Source: Sorex araneus (taxonomy: Eukaryota; Chordata; Mammalia; Eulipotyphla; Soricidae). Taken from it: 64,000 nucleotides of DNA. Made by a program: the position numbers and the translations under genes. Below, piece after piece: positions 46,286 through 57,419 of the stretch; position 1 is the stretch's first letter, and every line of letters begins with the position of its first letter. The notes below the pieces were generated by a model. That model was not told where the DNA came from. It was given only the letters and a program-made list of their open reading frames with translations, and searched no databases. The stretch covers positions 120,569,678 to 120,633,677 of the forward strand of contig NC_073307.1 of NCBI RefSeq assembly GCF_027595985.1, in the 5' to 3' direction.

Positions 46286-46849
46286 ACTCATATACTCTCT
46301 GCTGATATTTCTGGAAACACAAATGAGAAAGAATTTTCAGTATGATCATGGATTCTCATAGCCATACAGGTACGTGAGAACAGAGAGAAGCAACTTAGTT
46401 TATGCCAGCCACACAGCTTTGGCATCCTATATTTGGACTCTCCCTGATTTTTATGATTAAGGCTTGGGATTTCTCTACTGAATCACAACTTTTAACAAAC
46501 ATGAAATCTTCTAAGTTTCTGATTTTACTACTAGTTTCCTAGGCCATGTCCCATTGTACACTGTCTGAGGGGAGTTTTCCTGGCAGGATGTCAGAGCAGC
46601 AGTGGGACACTGAGGCCAGTCTTCTTCTGCTCTGGGCCTTCTATTCTACAGAGGCACAAAGTATGTGACACCTCAGTGACTGAGAATTACCCACTCACAG
46701 AAAAGAGAATGCCAAGATTTGAAGAATATTACCCTGAAGTGCATGGTCAGTTTTGTCAGCTCTCTGAAAATAGTGAGCTCTTACTCATGTTCATTAGTGT
46801 ATCCCAATGCCTAACATTTGTCAGGGTCACAATGTATGAGAAATGTACT
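46286..46849. repeat. Array block U (5' flank of receptor copy d, short)
   Basis: Splice acceptor region and first part of U up to tttgtcagggtcacaatg, then cut off at a type 2 SINE and block W. The distal two thirds of U are missing. Confidence 0.65.
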
Positions 46850-47101
46850 ATAGCACTGTAGCACTGTCATCCCATTGTTCATCAATTTGCTTGAGCGGGC
46901 ACCAGTAACGTCTCCATTGTAAGACTTGTTGTTGCTGTTTTTGGCATATCGAACATGCCATGGGGAGCTTGTCAGACTCTGCTGTGTAGGAGGGATTCTC
47001 TTGGTAGCTTGCCGGGCTCTCCAGAAGGAATGGAGGAATCGAACCTTGGTTGGCTGTATGCAAGGCAAATGGCCTACATGCTGCACTATAGCTCCAGTCC
47101 A
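46850..47101 (-). mobile_element. Type 2 SINE with tandem AGCACTGT tail
   Basis: Head at the 47101 side; the tail on + is actatagcactgtagcactg at 46850. Complete element. Confidence 0.87.
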
Positions 47102-47604
47102 ATTGTTTAGATAAAAAATTTAAAGATCTGTACAAATTTCTGTGATGATGGTGACAGTGCTACAGTGCTACAGATAATAATGTTACTGTTAGATTTCATG
47201 GATAAAACATTCTAGTACCACACATGTGCTGTGGTCTGACTTTTCTCCATCATTGTCCCAGTTTTTCTTCCATTTTTTTCTTTCCTTATCTTCTCAGCAT
47301 CATAGGTTTTTCACTGATGTCCAATTCTCAGCATCTGTAAGTCTTGGACATTTGTTATTCCCTGACACTACTTCTTTATAAGATATGATTAGTCTTTCTA
47401 CTTCGAACTTCACTTAAAAAATCAACCCACATAGCAAGAAATGAATTGGATGGTTTTTGAAGCCTCTGAAGAACAATGCTCAAAGGCACAAATCCCTTGC
47501 TACTAGGAAAAGACAACCATTGATCTCAAAGGAGAAGACTTAAGTAGTAGGAGAACATCTTCCATCACTCAAGTCCCACAATAAAAGGAGGACTTGTTTT
47601 CTTT

Positions 47605-47720
47605 TTCTTTTTTATTGAATCACCGTGAGATATAGTTACAAAACTTTCATGTTTGAGTATCAGTCATGCAATGATCGGACACCCATCCCCTATCCATCCA
47701 CCAGTGCACATTTTTTTTTT
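47605..47720 (-). mobile_element. Short L1 3' UTR fragment
   Basis: attgaatcaccgtgagatat motif and cagtcatgcaatgatcgg; about 115 bp, strongly 5'-truncated. Ends in a T run at 47710-47720. Confidence 0.72.
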
Positions 47721-47857
47721 AAGAGTGAGAAGTGTTTTCCAATATTCTTGTTTGTCCTAGACAATATAAGTCTACCTAGGACGAAGAAGAGATGTGGTGG
47801 GGAGACAGAAGTTGGAGAGTGAAAATGCACAATACTGAGAAGATGGGACTTGGGATT

Positions 47858-48035
47858 GGGGGTGGGGAGGATAGTACAGCAGCAGGGCACTCTCCTTGCA
47901 CTCAGCTCACCAGATTCAACCCCCAGCATGATATATTATCCTCTGACCCCACAAGGAATGATCCCCGAGTGGAGAGCCAGGAGTAAGTTCTGAGAACTAC
48001 TGGGTGTGTCTCCCAAACAAAAACAAAACAGGAAA
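47858..48035 (+). mobile_element. Degenerate type 1 SINE
   Basis: ggtggggaggatagtacagc head and ctgggtgtgtctcccaaaca end with an A-rich tail. Confidence 0.7.
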
Positions 48036-48640
48036 AAATATTTGTGGGATTTAAACTACTTAAGTAGCTAACATATAGATATTGTCAATGAGCACTTGAA
48101 TTATAGGTCTAAGCTCCATAATAAAGTCCAAAGTAGAAATGTAGATTGAGAAGTCACAGGTGACCAGTGCATATTTTCTACCACCAATGAGGACGACTTA
48201 TTTTTCTAGAGATTATAAATAAGCCATCAGCTCTCTCTTGGGTTTTGCACTCTTGGTGGTCACAATGAGAAGAGGTAAATTACAAACATATTTCCATTCA
48301 TCAGGGCACATTTCTATTCACTCATGGCACTGAACACAAATGTCAGTTGCGATTAGTGCTTCTCTTTTTGAGGTTCATATATGTGTCTTATGACAAGAAC
48401 ACAGCAGTGACTTTGGAAATACGTTTGATAAACTTACCTGCTTTGCATTCTTCCTTTTGGTGGCAAGCTGACTCCTGTTGACTAGAAAAGTCTGTAAAGA
48501 TTCACCTTTGTTTGGAACCTTTCTCTGCCCCACAAATGACACCTCAGAAAGAGTGGAAGTTGGGGAGAAGGAGGCTTATCAAATTTCCCAGGTACTTCTG
48601 TGAATTGCTGTTCAGAGACCTGCAGTCAAATGTGAGCACA

Positions 48641-49333
48641 CGCACTGTTTACAATAGCCACAATATGGAAAAAAACCAGAGTGCCCAAAAACAGATGAAT
48701 GGTTAAAGAAACTCTGGTATATCTACACAATGGAATACTGTGTAGCTGTCAGAAAACATTAAGTCATGAATTTTGCATATAAGTGGATCAACATGGAAAG
48801 TATCATGCTGAGTGAAATGAGTCAGAAAGAAAAAGACAGACATAGAAAGATTGCACTCATATGTGGAATGTAAAGTATCTGAGAGGTACAAGCTTACAAT
48901 GATGCAATTTCTGGCAGATATTTCTCTGGACTTAGTTACCAAAATACTGAAATACATAAATCCAAAACCATGTGGCCACTCGACCTCATATCTCTTCATT
49001 CTCAGCAATGGAAAACAAATTATCAAATGCTTCCTTTTCAGCAGGTCGACTTTAGGGGGGAGAAACTCCAAACAATAATAGTGAGCTTTTTGTTGAAATA
49101 TTGAATGTAATCAAAGTAAAGTGAAAGTAAAGTGAAATTTACCAGTTACACAGGCGGGGTGGGAGGCTGGGGAGGTGGGGGGGAGGGGGGAGGTATACTG
49201 TGATTCTTGGTGATGGAATATGTGCACTGGTGAAGGGATGGGTGTTCGAGCATTGTATAACTGAGACTTAAACCTGAAAGCTTTGTAACTTTCCACATGG
49301 TGATTCAATAAAAGAATAAATTAATAAAAAAAA
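48641..49333 (+). mobile_element. 5'-truncated L1 with 14-bp target duplication
   Basis: ORF2 C-terminal end plus 3' UTR of the caccatgtggaaag type (sense), ending gtgattcaataaaag and an A-rich tail. Flanked by caaatgtgagcaca at 48627-48640 and 49334-49347. Confidence 0.92.
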
Positions 49334-49540
49334 CAAATGTGAGCACAATGTCTTTGTTGTCATGATCACTCTGGGGATGTGTCAGTAGATCTAACCCCTA
49401 TCTCAGCTGTATTTCTCCACTGAAGTACCCATCCCTGTTAGTGGTTCTTGTGGATTCTGTCACTGACAGCTCTGTGCCTGGGAAGCACATGGACCAAAGT
49501 GAGTTGAGTGTGTGAGGATTTTTAATTAGATATAAAGTGC

Positions 49541-50089
49541 AGAGAGTCTCTTGCCCGCACACCTGGCTGTCTTCTCCGGGGCCCTTCGGAGGGGATGGGC
49601 TCCATCTTCCATCCCCATCTCTAGCAGAGCTCCCGGCAGCCAAAGACCACCGGAACCTAGCCAAGCAATGCTCAAGACCCCTCTCCACACGTTCGGACAG
49701 GCCTCAGGCATGAAGGTACCAGCAGAGGAACCCAGGTGTGTGTAATCCCATCAACGGTCAACATCCAGAGACTTAAAAGCAAGCTCCCAGAAGTGGTCTC
49801 GCGATATCTTACAACCTACTTCTCCCTCTGGGAGAAACTAGCAAGCTACTGAGAGTTTCCTGCCCACACAGGACAGCCTAGCAAGCTTCTCATGGTGTAT
49901 TCATATGCTAAAGCCAGTAACAGGTGGATCTCATTCCCCTGACCCTGAAAGAGGCTCCAATTCGGCATCATTGGGAAGGCATAGTGGAGAGAGGCTTCTA
50001 AAATCTCAGGGTTAGGACGAATGGAGAGGTTACTGAGCCCGCTTGAGAAATCGACTATGAACGGGATTTCGTGATTGATTGTGATTGTA
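49541..50089 (+). mobile_element. 550-bp retroposon with 9-bp target duplication and GTGATT tail
   Basis: A 549-bp element. Flanked by ataaagtgc at 49532-49540 and 50090-50098. Its 3' tail is gtgattgattgtgattgt, not poly(A). Closely parallels 28261-28795, so this copy defines the family boundaries best. Confidence 0.85.
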
Positions 50090-50775
50090 ATAAAGTGCTC
50101 GTTTTTTATCTGAGACTCAAACTCTATCTGGCTCATTTAAATTTTGTGTTATTATGGCAATAAATAGGTGTTTCTATTTTCCTTACAATTGGCTACAGAA
50201 TTATATCAACTCATATAAAATGTACTGATCTCATTTCCAGGAGCAACAGTTTGGTTCATCTTTGCATCTAAATTCGGTTATATTTCTTTTTGCTTGTCAG
50301 TTTGAACCTGAACCATTTTTATACACACATGCAATTTTAGGATAAGGCAGGAAATTTAGAGTTTTTAAGATTTGTAATTAAACTTAGTTGTTAGTAGTAT
50401 GCTATTATTCTCACGAAAAATTGAATAATATGCAAAAAACCAAGCATGAACTATTAAAAGCAGTGCAAAGTCATCATTTTCAATGACCCAAATGTTAATT
50501 TAAATTATTCACAATTATTTTTTTTTCAGAAGAATAAAAATGCAAAACATTTCTTTGTCAGCTGTGGTGAAAGTGTGGGTTGAAACATTCCATCACATTT
50601 TTGACAGAAATAAAATTTGACAGACTTGGCAAGTAGAGCCATTTAAAATTTGTATAATGACATAGGTATCATACATTTTCCTCCTCTATTTTCTTATGCA
50701 GTAATTGATTTAGAGTGGTATTTGTGAATGTGCCAAATACAAAATATACAGTTTACACATATAAAATTACTTGAA

Positions 50776-51041
50776 GTAGCTGGAGTGATAGCACAGCAGG
50801 TAGGGTGTTTGCCTTGCACACGACTGACCTGGGGTTGATTCCTCTGCCCCTCTCCGAGTGCTGGGCAAACTACCGAAAGTATCCCGCCCGCATGGCAGAA
50901 CCTTGGAAGCTACCCATGGTGTATTCGATATACCAAAAACAGTAACAACAAGTCTCACAATGGAGATGCAACTGGTTGGTGCCTGCTTGAGCAAATCGAT
51001 GAGCAATGGAACAACAGTGCTACTGTGCTATAGTATCACCA
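50776..51041 (+). mobile_element. Type 2 SINE
   Basis: tagctggagtgatagcacag head, the middle with ggcaaactaccgaaag, and the tail cagtgctactgtgctatag. Confidence 0.87.
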
Positions 51042-51054
51042 AAAGTCAGTGTCC

Positions 51055-51350
51055 TACAGGCTACGTCACTAAAGAAAGTCCTACCTCCTGGTGGAGGGGT
51101 CTTAGAAGGTGGCTCTTACCACGTGGCTGCTACCGCTGCCGCCATTTTCGCTCAGAAAAATGGGGTGGAGAGGGAAAAAAATCCCTCCCTCCCCGGGCTG
51201 CACGAGGTTGTAGCTCAGTTCACAGTCAAAATGCATGGCTGCAAGAATCTGCTCTGGTGCCAAAATGGGTTAGGAGACCTCAGGATCACAGTCAATAGGC
51301 GCGGAGGGTCTGTTTCTCTTGCTGTGGCTCCCGGTTCATCCCATCACAGT
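51055..51350 (+). other. GC-rich unassigned element, copy 1
   Basis: GC-rich, with ctgccgccattttcgctc and gttgtagctcagttcacagt. A diverged second copy is at 52118-52335. No target duplication found; strand is arbitrary. Possibly an L1 5' UTR fragment of another subfamily or an unlisted retroposon. Confidence 0.45.
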
Positions 51351-51411
51351 TGACTTTGCCCCCAACATGTAAGGCCGGCTTCCAAGACATGAAGCAAAAC
51401 TCCTAGTTCTT

Positions 51412-51597
51412 TTTTTTCTTTTCTTTTTTTTTTGGGTCACACCCGGCTATGCACAGGGGTTACTCCTGGCTCATGCATTCAGGAATTCGTCCTGGCGGTG
51501 CTGGGGGACCATATGGGATGCTAGATGCTGGGACTCAAACCCGGGTCAGCCGCGTGCAAGGCAAACAACCTACCCACTGTACTATTGCTCCAGCCCC
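51412..51597 (-). mobile_element. Type 1 SINE with 13-bp target duplication
   Basis: Flanked by actcctagttctt at 51399-51411 and 51598-51610. A short internal duplication (gatgct) is present. Confidence 0.9.
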
Positions 51598-51701
51598 ACT
51601 CCTAGTTCTTATATCTACTCTCCTTGAGTGTTAGTTTCCCATTATGTTATTTTATATTCCACAAATGTGTGTAATCATTCTATGTCTGTTCCTCTCTCCT
51701 T

Positions 51702-52335
51702 TTTAAATAATTTTTTTTATTGAATCATCACGAAAAAAGTTACAAAGCTTTCAGGTTTAAGTCTCAGTCATACAATGATCAAACACCCATCCCTTCACCA
51801 GTGCACATGTTCCACCACCTAGAACCCCAGGATACCACCCATCCCATCCACCTCCCCGCCTGTGTAGCTAATGATTTTCACTTTACTCTTTTTTTACTTT
51901 GATTACATTCAATATTTCAACAGAAAACTTACTGTTATTATTTGGAATTTTCCTCCAATCAGACCTGCTGAAAAGGCATCATTTGATAATTTTTCAACTA
52001 CTGAGAATGAAGAGCATATGAGGTCACACGGCTACACGGTTTTGGATTTCTGGTACTTTATTAATTAAGTCCAGAGAAATTTCTTCCAGAAGTCATGTCA
52101 CTGCAAGCTCGTACCTCTAGTTAGTGGGCTCTATAAGATGGCAGTCGCCACACTGCCGCCGCTGAAAGGAAAGGCCCTTTCCTCTCCTGGGGCTACATGG
52201 GGCCGTAGCTCACTTCACAGTCTACAGGCATTTCTGCAAGAAGCTGCTGGGTGCCGAAAGTAGTTAGTGGGCCTCCAGGATCACTAACTTTCAGAAGCGG
52301 AGTGGCCTCTTGGGGTCTCGTCTGGGCAGAGAGTG
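51702..52335 (-). mobile_element. L1 3' end joined to a GC-rich segment, one 12-bp duplication around both
   Basis: Minus-strand order: GC-rich segment (52335-52118), then L1 3' end (52117-51702). tcctctctcctt flanks the pair at 51690-51701 and 52336-52347, implying a single insertion. The GC-rich part has an AAGATGGC box on + and resembles 51055-51350. A candidate template-switch chimera. Confidence 0.65.
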
Positions 52336-52392
52336 TCCTCTCTCCTTCTGACTCATTTCTTTTTTATAATTATTTATTTGTACACTTTTTTT

Positions 52393-53120
52393 ATAATTTA
52401 TTTATTTTTAATTAGAGAATCACCGTGAGGGTACAGTTACAGATTTATACACTTTTGTGCTTATACTTCCCTCATACAAAGTTCGGGAACCCATCCCTTC
52501 ACCAGTGCCCATTCTCCACCACCCGTAAACCCAACGTCCTTCCCACCCTCCCCAATCCCATCTCCCCCCCACCCCACCCTGCCACTGTGGCAGGGCATTC
52601 CCTTCTGTTCTCTCTCTCTAATTAGCTCTTGTGGTTTGCAATAAAGGTGTTGAGTGGCCGCTGTGCTCAGTCTCTAGCCCTCATTCAGCCCGCAACTCCC
52701 TTCCCCCACATGGCCTTCAACTACAATGTAGTTGGTGATCGCTTCTCTGAGTTGACCTTTCCCCGGAACGTGAGGCCAGCCGCAAAGCCATGGGGTCAAC
52801 CTCCTGGTACTTATTTCTACAGTTCTTGGGTATTAGTCTCCCACTCTGATATTCTAAATACCATAGATGAGTGCAGTCTTTCTATGTCTGTCTCTCTCTT
52901 TCTGACTCATTTCACTCAGCATGAAACTTTTCATGCCCATCCACTTAACTACAAAATTCTTGACTTCCTTTTTTCTAACAGCTGCATAGTATTCCATTGT
53001 ATAGATGTACCAAAGTTTCCTCAACCAGTCATCCGTTCTGGGGCATTCGGGTTTTTTCCAGATTCTGGCTATTGTAAACAGTGCTGCGATGAACATACAT
53101 GTGCAGATGTTGTTTCGATT
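52393..53120 (-). mobile_element. L1-G: young 5'-truncated L1 with 15-bp duplication
   Basis: 3' UTR and last ORF2 codons (80 open codons, 52854-53096, ending IYGI). Nearly the same as the end of L1-C. Flanked by ttgtacacttttttt at 52378-52392 and 53121-53135. It sits in the tail of L1-E. Confidence 0.9.
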
Positions 53121-53135
53121 TTGTACACTTTTTTT

Positions 53136-53930
53136 TTATTGAATCACCATGTGGAAAGTTACAAAGCTTTCAGGCTTAAGTCTCAGTTACATAATGCTCG
53201 AACACCCATCCCTTCACCAGTGCACATATTCCACCACCAAGAACCACAGTAAACCTCCCACCCACCATCCCCCGCCCCCCAGCCCCCCCCCCACCTAGCC
53301 TGTGTAGCTGATAAATTTCACTTTACTTTCTCTTTACTTTGATTACATACAAACAAAAAAACTCACTATTATTGTTTGGAGTTTCCCCCCCAGAGTCGGA
53401 CCTGCTGGAAAGGAAGCATTTGATAATTTGTTTTCCATTGCTGAGAATGAAGAGATATGAGGTCGTGTGGTCACAGTAGAGGCCGCGAGGTTCTAGATTT
53501 CTGTATTTCAGTATTCTAGTGACTAAGTCCAGAGGGCTTTCTGCCAGAGGTTGCATCATCTCTGGCTCATACCTCTCTGCTACTTTATATTCCACATATG
53601 AGTGCAATCTTTCTGTGTCTGTCTCTTTCTTTCTGACTCATTTCACTCAGCATGATACTTTCCATGTTGATCCACTTATATGCAAATTTCATGACTTCAT
53701 GCTTTCTAACAGCTGCATAGTATTCCATTGTGTAGATATACCAAAGTTTTTTTAAGCCAGTCATCTGTTCTCGGGCATTCGGGTTTTTTCTAGATTCTGG
53801 CTATTGTAAACTGTGCTGTGATGAACATACAGGTGCAGATGTCATTTTGACTATACTCTTTTGCTTCTCCGGGGTATATTCCCAGGAGTGGTATTGCTGG
53901 GTCAAAGGGGAGCTCGATTTCATTTAGCAT
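53136..53930 (-). mobile_element. L1-E: 5'-truncated L1
   Basis: 3' UTR of the caccatgtggaaag type through ORF2 codons for [11 protein letters not shown], ending at about 53930, where L1-F resumes with catttagcatgatattctcc. Confidence 0.82.
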
Positions 53931-54034
53931 GATATTCTCCATGTAGATTCACTTACATGCAAATTTCATGATTTCATCTTTTCTAACAGCTGTATAGTAT
54001 TCCATTGTGTGGATCTACACAATGAAAAAAAATT

Positions 54035-55060
54035 CCGACCTTAGAAATCTGAACTTTCTTCATGTTTGTTGTGGTTTTCAATAATAATGCTTATTATTAT
54101 AATCTCATGCAGTACTATTCACTTTGACTATTTATTGTAATAGTCTTATTAACATAGAAGAAGAAAAATTAAGGAGAATAAATGACTTGGGATCTGGATA
54201 GGTGAACATAGGTCCTGGTCCAGGAGTCATGCCTAAGGAATTTCAGGTTTTCTGCCACCTCATTTAAAATGAGAGGAGTTTCCATCAAATGTTTCTAAAT
54301 AGGGAAGTTCTTGATGAAGAATCAGGGTTGTAGAGACTTCATTTATCCTCTGTTTCATTGTCCTCAGAAATATTATTGAGGGTGTTGGAACAGGGTTACC
54401 TGATTTTGGATGGTACCAAGCAACCGGGTCCTGACATAACTGGGCACCTGCTTTGAGGAGGGCAGAAGTAAGGCACCGGCTCTTTGTGTTCTGCCATTGT
54501 TTTCTTTCCCTCGCTGGTTGCTAAGTGTAACAGAGGGCCACACAGTGTTAACACTATTTTTTTAGAGGGAAATACACAAAAAATGGGAGTGGCGTGGGTT
54601 CTCAGGACTCAGGTAATTTTTAGTTATTGTAGTTCATTTAAAACACATTTGTTATTCTTTCTTACAAATTCAAAATCATGAACCCCCCAAAATTTTAAAA
54701 ATAAATATTTATTAATAATTATAAATACCACCATATTCTCGAATAAAAATCATATTATACTGGCAATGATGTATCATTGAAGTATTATTCCAAAAAGTTA
54801 TACAGATGTTGTTATTGCAACAAAGAAGTAAAGCAAAGGCATGTAGTAAAGAAGAGATGAGTCCCCAAGAGAAAGTCCCAGAAACATCTTTTTTCTGACC
54901 CAGCTAACAAAGATAGAATCTTCTGCCTTTATCTATCAAATCTATTTGCATATTCTCCATTGATTATGCATTCAGGAGACAACAGCTCTGTGCCTCACAG
55001 GCTGATTCCCATTTCCTCTGACTCTGGTGCATCCAGGAAAATGAAAAGTGAAAAAATTGT
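54035..55060. repeat. Array block V, next copy
   Basis: Begins within V (gaactttcttcatgtttgtt) and runs to about 55060. The W block is missing, lost at the L1 nest. Non-coding. Confidence 0.68.
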
Positions 55061-56995
55061 GAGGAAAGACATTTGAAATCTTTCTCCCTGCCAGGCTGTG
55101 AGTTTTCAGTGAGCAAGGCAAACGTTCTACCTGCTGGACTATCTCACTGGCCCCTGAATTTCTCTCTTTTTCTTGGTGCACTCAAGTGGCTCCCAGTTTG
55201 AGGTTCATGGATGCGCCTTGGCCAAGCACAGCTTGGCTTTGGAAATAAGCTTGATAAACTTATCTGCTTTGCCTTCTTCCTTTAAGTGGCAAGCTGACTT
55301 CTGTTGACAAGAGTCTATAGAGATTCACCTTTGTTTTGAACCCTCTCTGCCCCTGCAGAAGACTCCTCAGGAGTGGAATTTGGTGAGAAAGAGGTTTATC
55401 AAGTTTCCCATGAGCATCTATGGTTTTGTGTTCAGAGACCTGCTGTCCAATGAGACCATAATGTCTTTGGTGTCATGATCACTCTGGGGATGTATCTCAA
55501 CATTAGATCTGATTAAACCACCATCTTAGTCTGTGCATCTCCACCCCCATGTGGTACACTTCCCTACTGGCGATTCTTGTGGATTTTCTCACTGACAACC
55601 GTGTGCCTAGGGAGCACACAGGGCAATGTGAACTGAGTCTGTGAAGATTAAAAATAAGGGATGCTTTGCTTATCTTAGACTCAAACTCTAATTGACTCTT
55701 TTAAATTTTGTGTTATTATGGTGATAAGTCTTTTCAGTTTCTATTTTCCATATAAATCAACTGATCTAAAATCTACTGATCTCATTGACAGGAGTAGCAG
55801 TTTTATTCCTGTTTGCATCTAAATTCTTTTTCTATAATTATTCATTTGAAGAACATTTATGTTTCTTTTTGTTTCTTATTTGAACTAGAGAATAATTTTT
55901 CTTTGCATATAAGATTTTAGGATACGACAGGAAATTTAGAATTCTTCAGATTTGTAATAACATTTAGTTGCAAAAAATATGATAATGTTTTGATGAAAAA
56001 TTGACAAGTGTGCAAAATAAACCAAATATGGACAATTAGAAACTGTCCAAAGTCACAGTTTTCGGGGCTGGAGAGATAGCACAGCGGGTAGGGCGTTTGC
56101 CTTGCACGCGGCCGACCCGGGTTCAAATCCCAGCATCCCATATGGACCCCTGAGCATGGCCAGGGGTAATTCCTGAGTGCAGAGCCAGGAGTAACCCCTG
56201 TGCATTGCCAGGTGTGACCCAAAAAGCAAAGCAAAAAAAAAAAAAAACAACCAAAGTCACAGTTTTCAATGACTTACTTATTAATTTAAATTTTTCAGAA
56301 TTGCATTACTTTGCCAGCTGTGGTGACAGTGTGGGTTAAGATATTCTTTCAAATTTTTGACAGAAGTAAAATTTGACAGAATCAGCAAGTAGGGCCATAT
56401 AAATATGTATAAAGACATATAAATGAGTATAAATATGATACTAAATGCATAAGTAAAACACATAAAATGTATACACATACACACATGTAAAATACATTAA
56501 TATAAAGACATAACAAAAAATGTAAAATAGGAAACCTTTATTTGATGTTAAATGCACATATTTTTTTTCTCTTCATTTAGTTTCTATTAGTTTTAGCCTA
56601 TGTTTCCTTAGCTGTACAGGAATTTTTGAGATTGATGAGGTCCAACTTCTTTTTTTGTTTCTATTGTATTGAGTAGTAATTTATAAGAATTAGTATTTGT
56701 GCAGGCAAAAAACTCATGGAGAAATAGTAAGTCCAGATCATTGACAGCACACAGCAGATGTATAAAACAGATATAGAACAACCCCTCTCTCGAAAATGCA
56801 TTGGAAACTTTTCCTAGAACTTCAGTTGCAACTTCTTTCATATTATCCAGATTTACCTTCTGATTATTATATATGAGAAATACAAACATGTCTTGAAAAC
56901 ACTCAATGATTAATGTTAATAGCAAATTTATTCTGTGACACTATACAAAAATATGAAAGTGGCCTTTTAAATCTATATATTTATATATATAGCAC
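55061..56995. repeat. Array blocks X and Z, sixth copy (3' of receptor copy e)
   Basis: X is at about 55061-55850; Z and the shared 3' flank run on to 56995. Interrupted by a young SINE at 56064-56250. Downstream of the intact receptor; a 3' UTR could extend in from the right. Confidence 0.7.
56064..56250 (+). mobile_element. Young type 1 SINE with 17-bp target duplication
   Basis: Near-consensus, with a long A-tail. Flanked by ccaaagtcacagttttc at 56047-56063 and 56251-56267. Absent from the paralogous sites in Z (about 4295, 42810 and 62670). Confidence 0.95.
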
Positions 56996-57236
56996 TGTAG
57001 CATTATAGTACTGTCGTCGCATTGTTCATCGATTTGCTCCAGAGAGCACCAGTAGTGTCTCCATTGTGAGACCTGTTACTGTTTTTGGCATATAGAATAT
57101 GCCACAGCTAGCTTGCCAGGCCTGCCGTGTGGATGGGATACTCTCTGTAGCTTGCCAGGTTCTCCAAGAGGGACAGAGGAATCGAACCCAGGTTGGTTGT
57201 GTGCAGGGCGAACACCCTACCCGCTGTGCTATCACT
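56996..57236 (-). mobile_element. Type 2 SINE just 3' of receptor copy e
   Basis: Head at the 57236 side; tail actgtagcattatagtactg on + at about 57003. It lies 180 bp beyond the stop codon of copy e, probably within its 3' UTR. Confidence 0.85.
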
Positions 57237-57419
57237 ACTTTATTGAAATAAAATGTATAAAAATTGTAAAAAAAGACATATACATACATACCACCTATAA
57301 ATATAAAGCATGATAATAAATGGGAGTTCATTTATAATATTCAGCTTTCAGAAGTGAGAATAAGATATCTGAAATACAGTGACAAAATCTCTGAAAACCA
57401 TATCTACATTTTGATTGAG
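57237..57419 (-). other. 3' flank of receptor copy e
   Basis: Sequence between the stop codon and the SINE, shared with the 3' flanks of copies c and d. Likely proximal 3' UTR. No clear poly(A) signal was assigned. Confidence 0.5.

Larger units (their letters stand above)
47160..48360. repeat. Array block W and partial V, fourth copy
   Basis: W is at about 47165-47600. A short V piece (cactgaacacaaatgtcagt) lies at about 48330. Between them sit an L1 3' fragment (47605-47720) and a degenerate SINE (47858-48035). Most of V is missing. Confidence 0.65.
48361..50775. repeat. Array blocks X and Z, fifth copy, with two insertions
   Basis: X sequence at 48361-48640, 49334-49540 and 50090-50280; Z at 50280-50775. 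It is interrupted by an L1 (48641-49333) and a 550-bp-family retroposon (49541-50089). No receptor follows this copy. Confidence 0.7.
51351..54030 (-). mobile_element. L1-F remnant carrying several nested retroposons
   Basis: Pieces of one L1 3' region are seen at 51351-51398, 51611-51689, about 52348-52352 and about 53931-54030. The gaps are filled by a SINE (51412-51597), a chimera-like L1 (51702-52335) and an L1-E insertion (to 53930) that itself received L1-G (52393-53120). Block V resumes at about 54035. Confidence 0.75.

Noticed and set aside
51006-51353. 115-codon frame in a GC-rich island, possible CpG-island gene
   Set aside because: The diverged copy at 52118-52335 does not preserve the frame; surrounded by repeats.
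54005-54030. Small palindrome tgtgtggatctacaca
   Set aside because: Fits an L1 ORF2 end meeting a tiny inverted L1 scrap at the nest boundary; too short to interpret.
56064-56135. tRNA-like sequence with apparent A and B boxes
   Set aside because: It is the head of a tRNA-derived SINE, not a tRNA gene; no complete cloverleaf is evident, and many identical heads occur.
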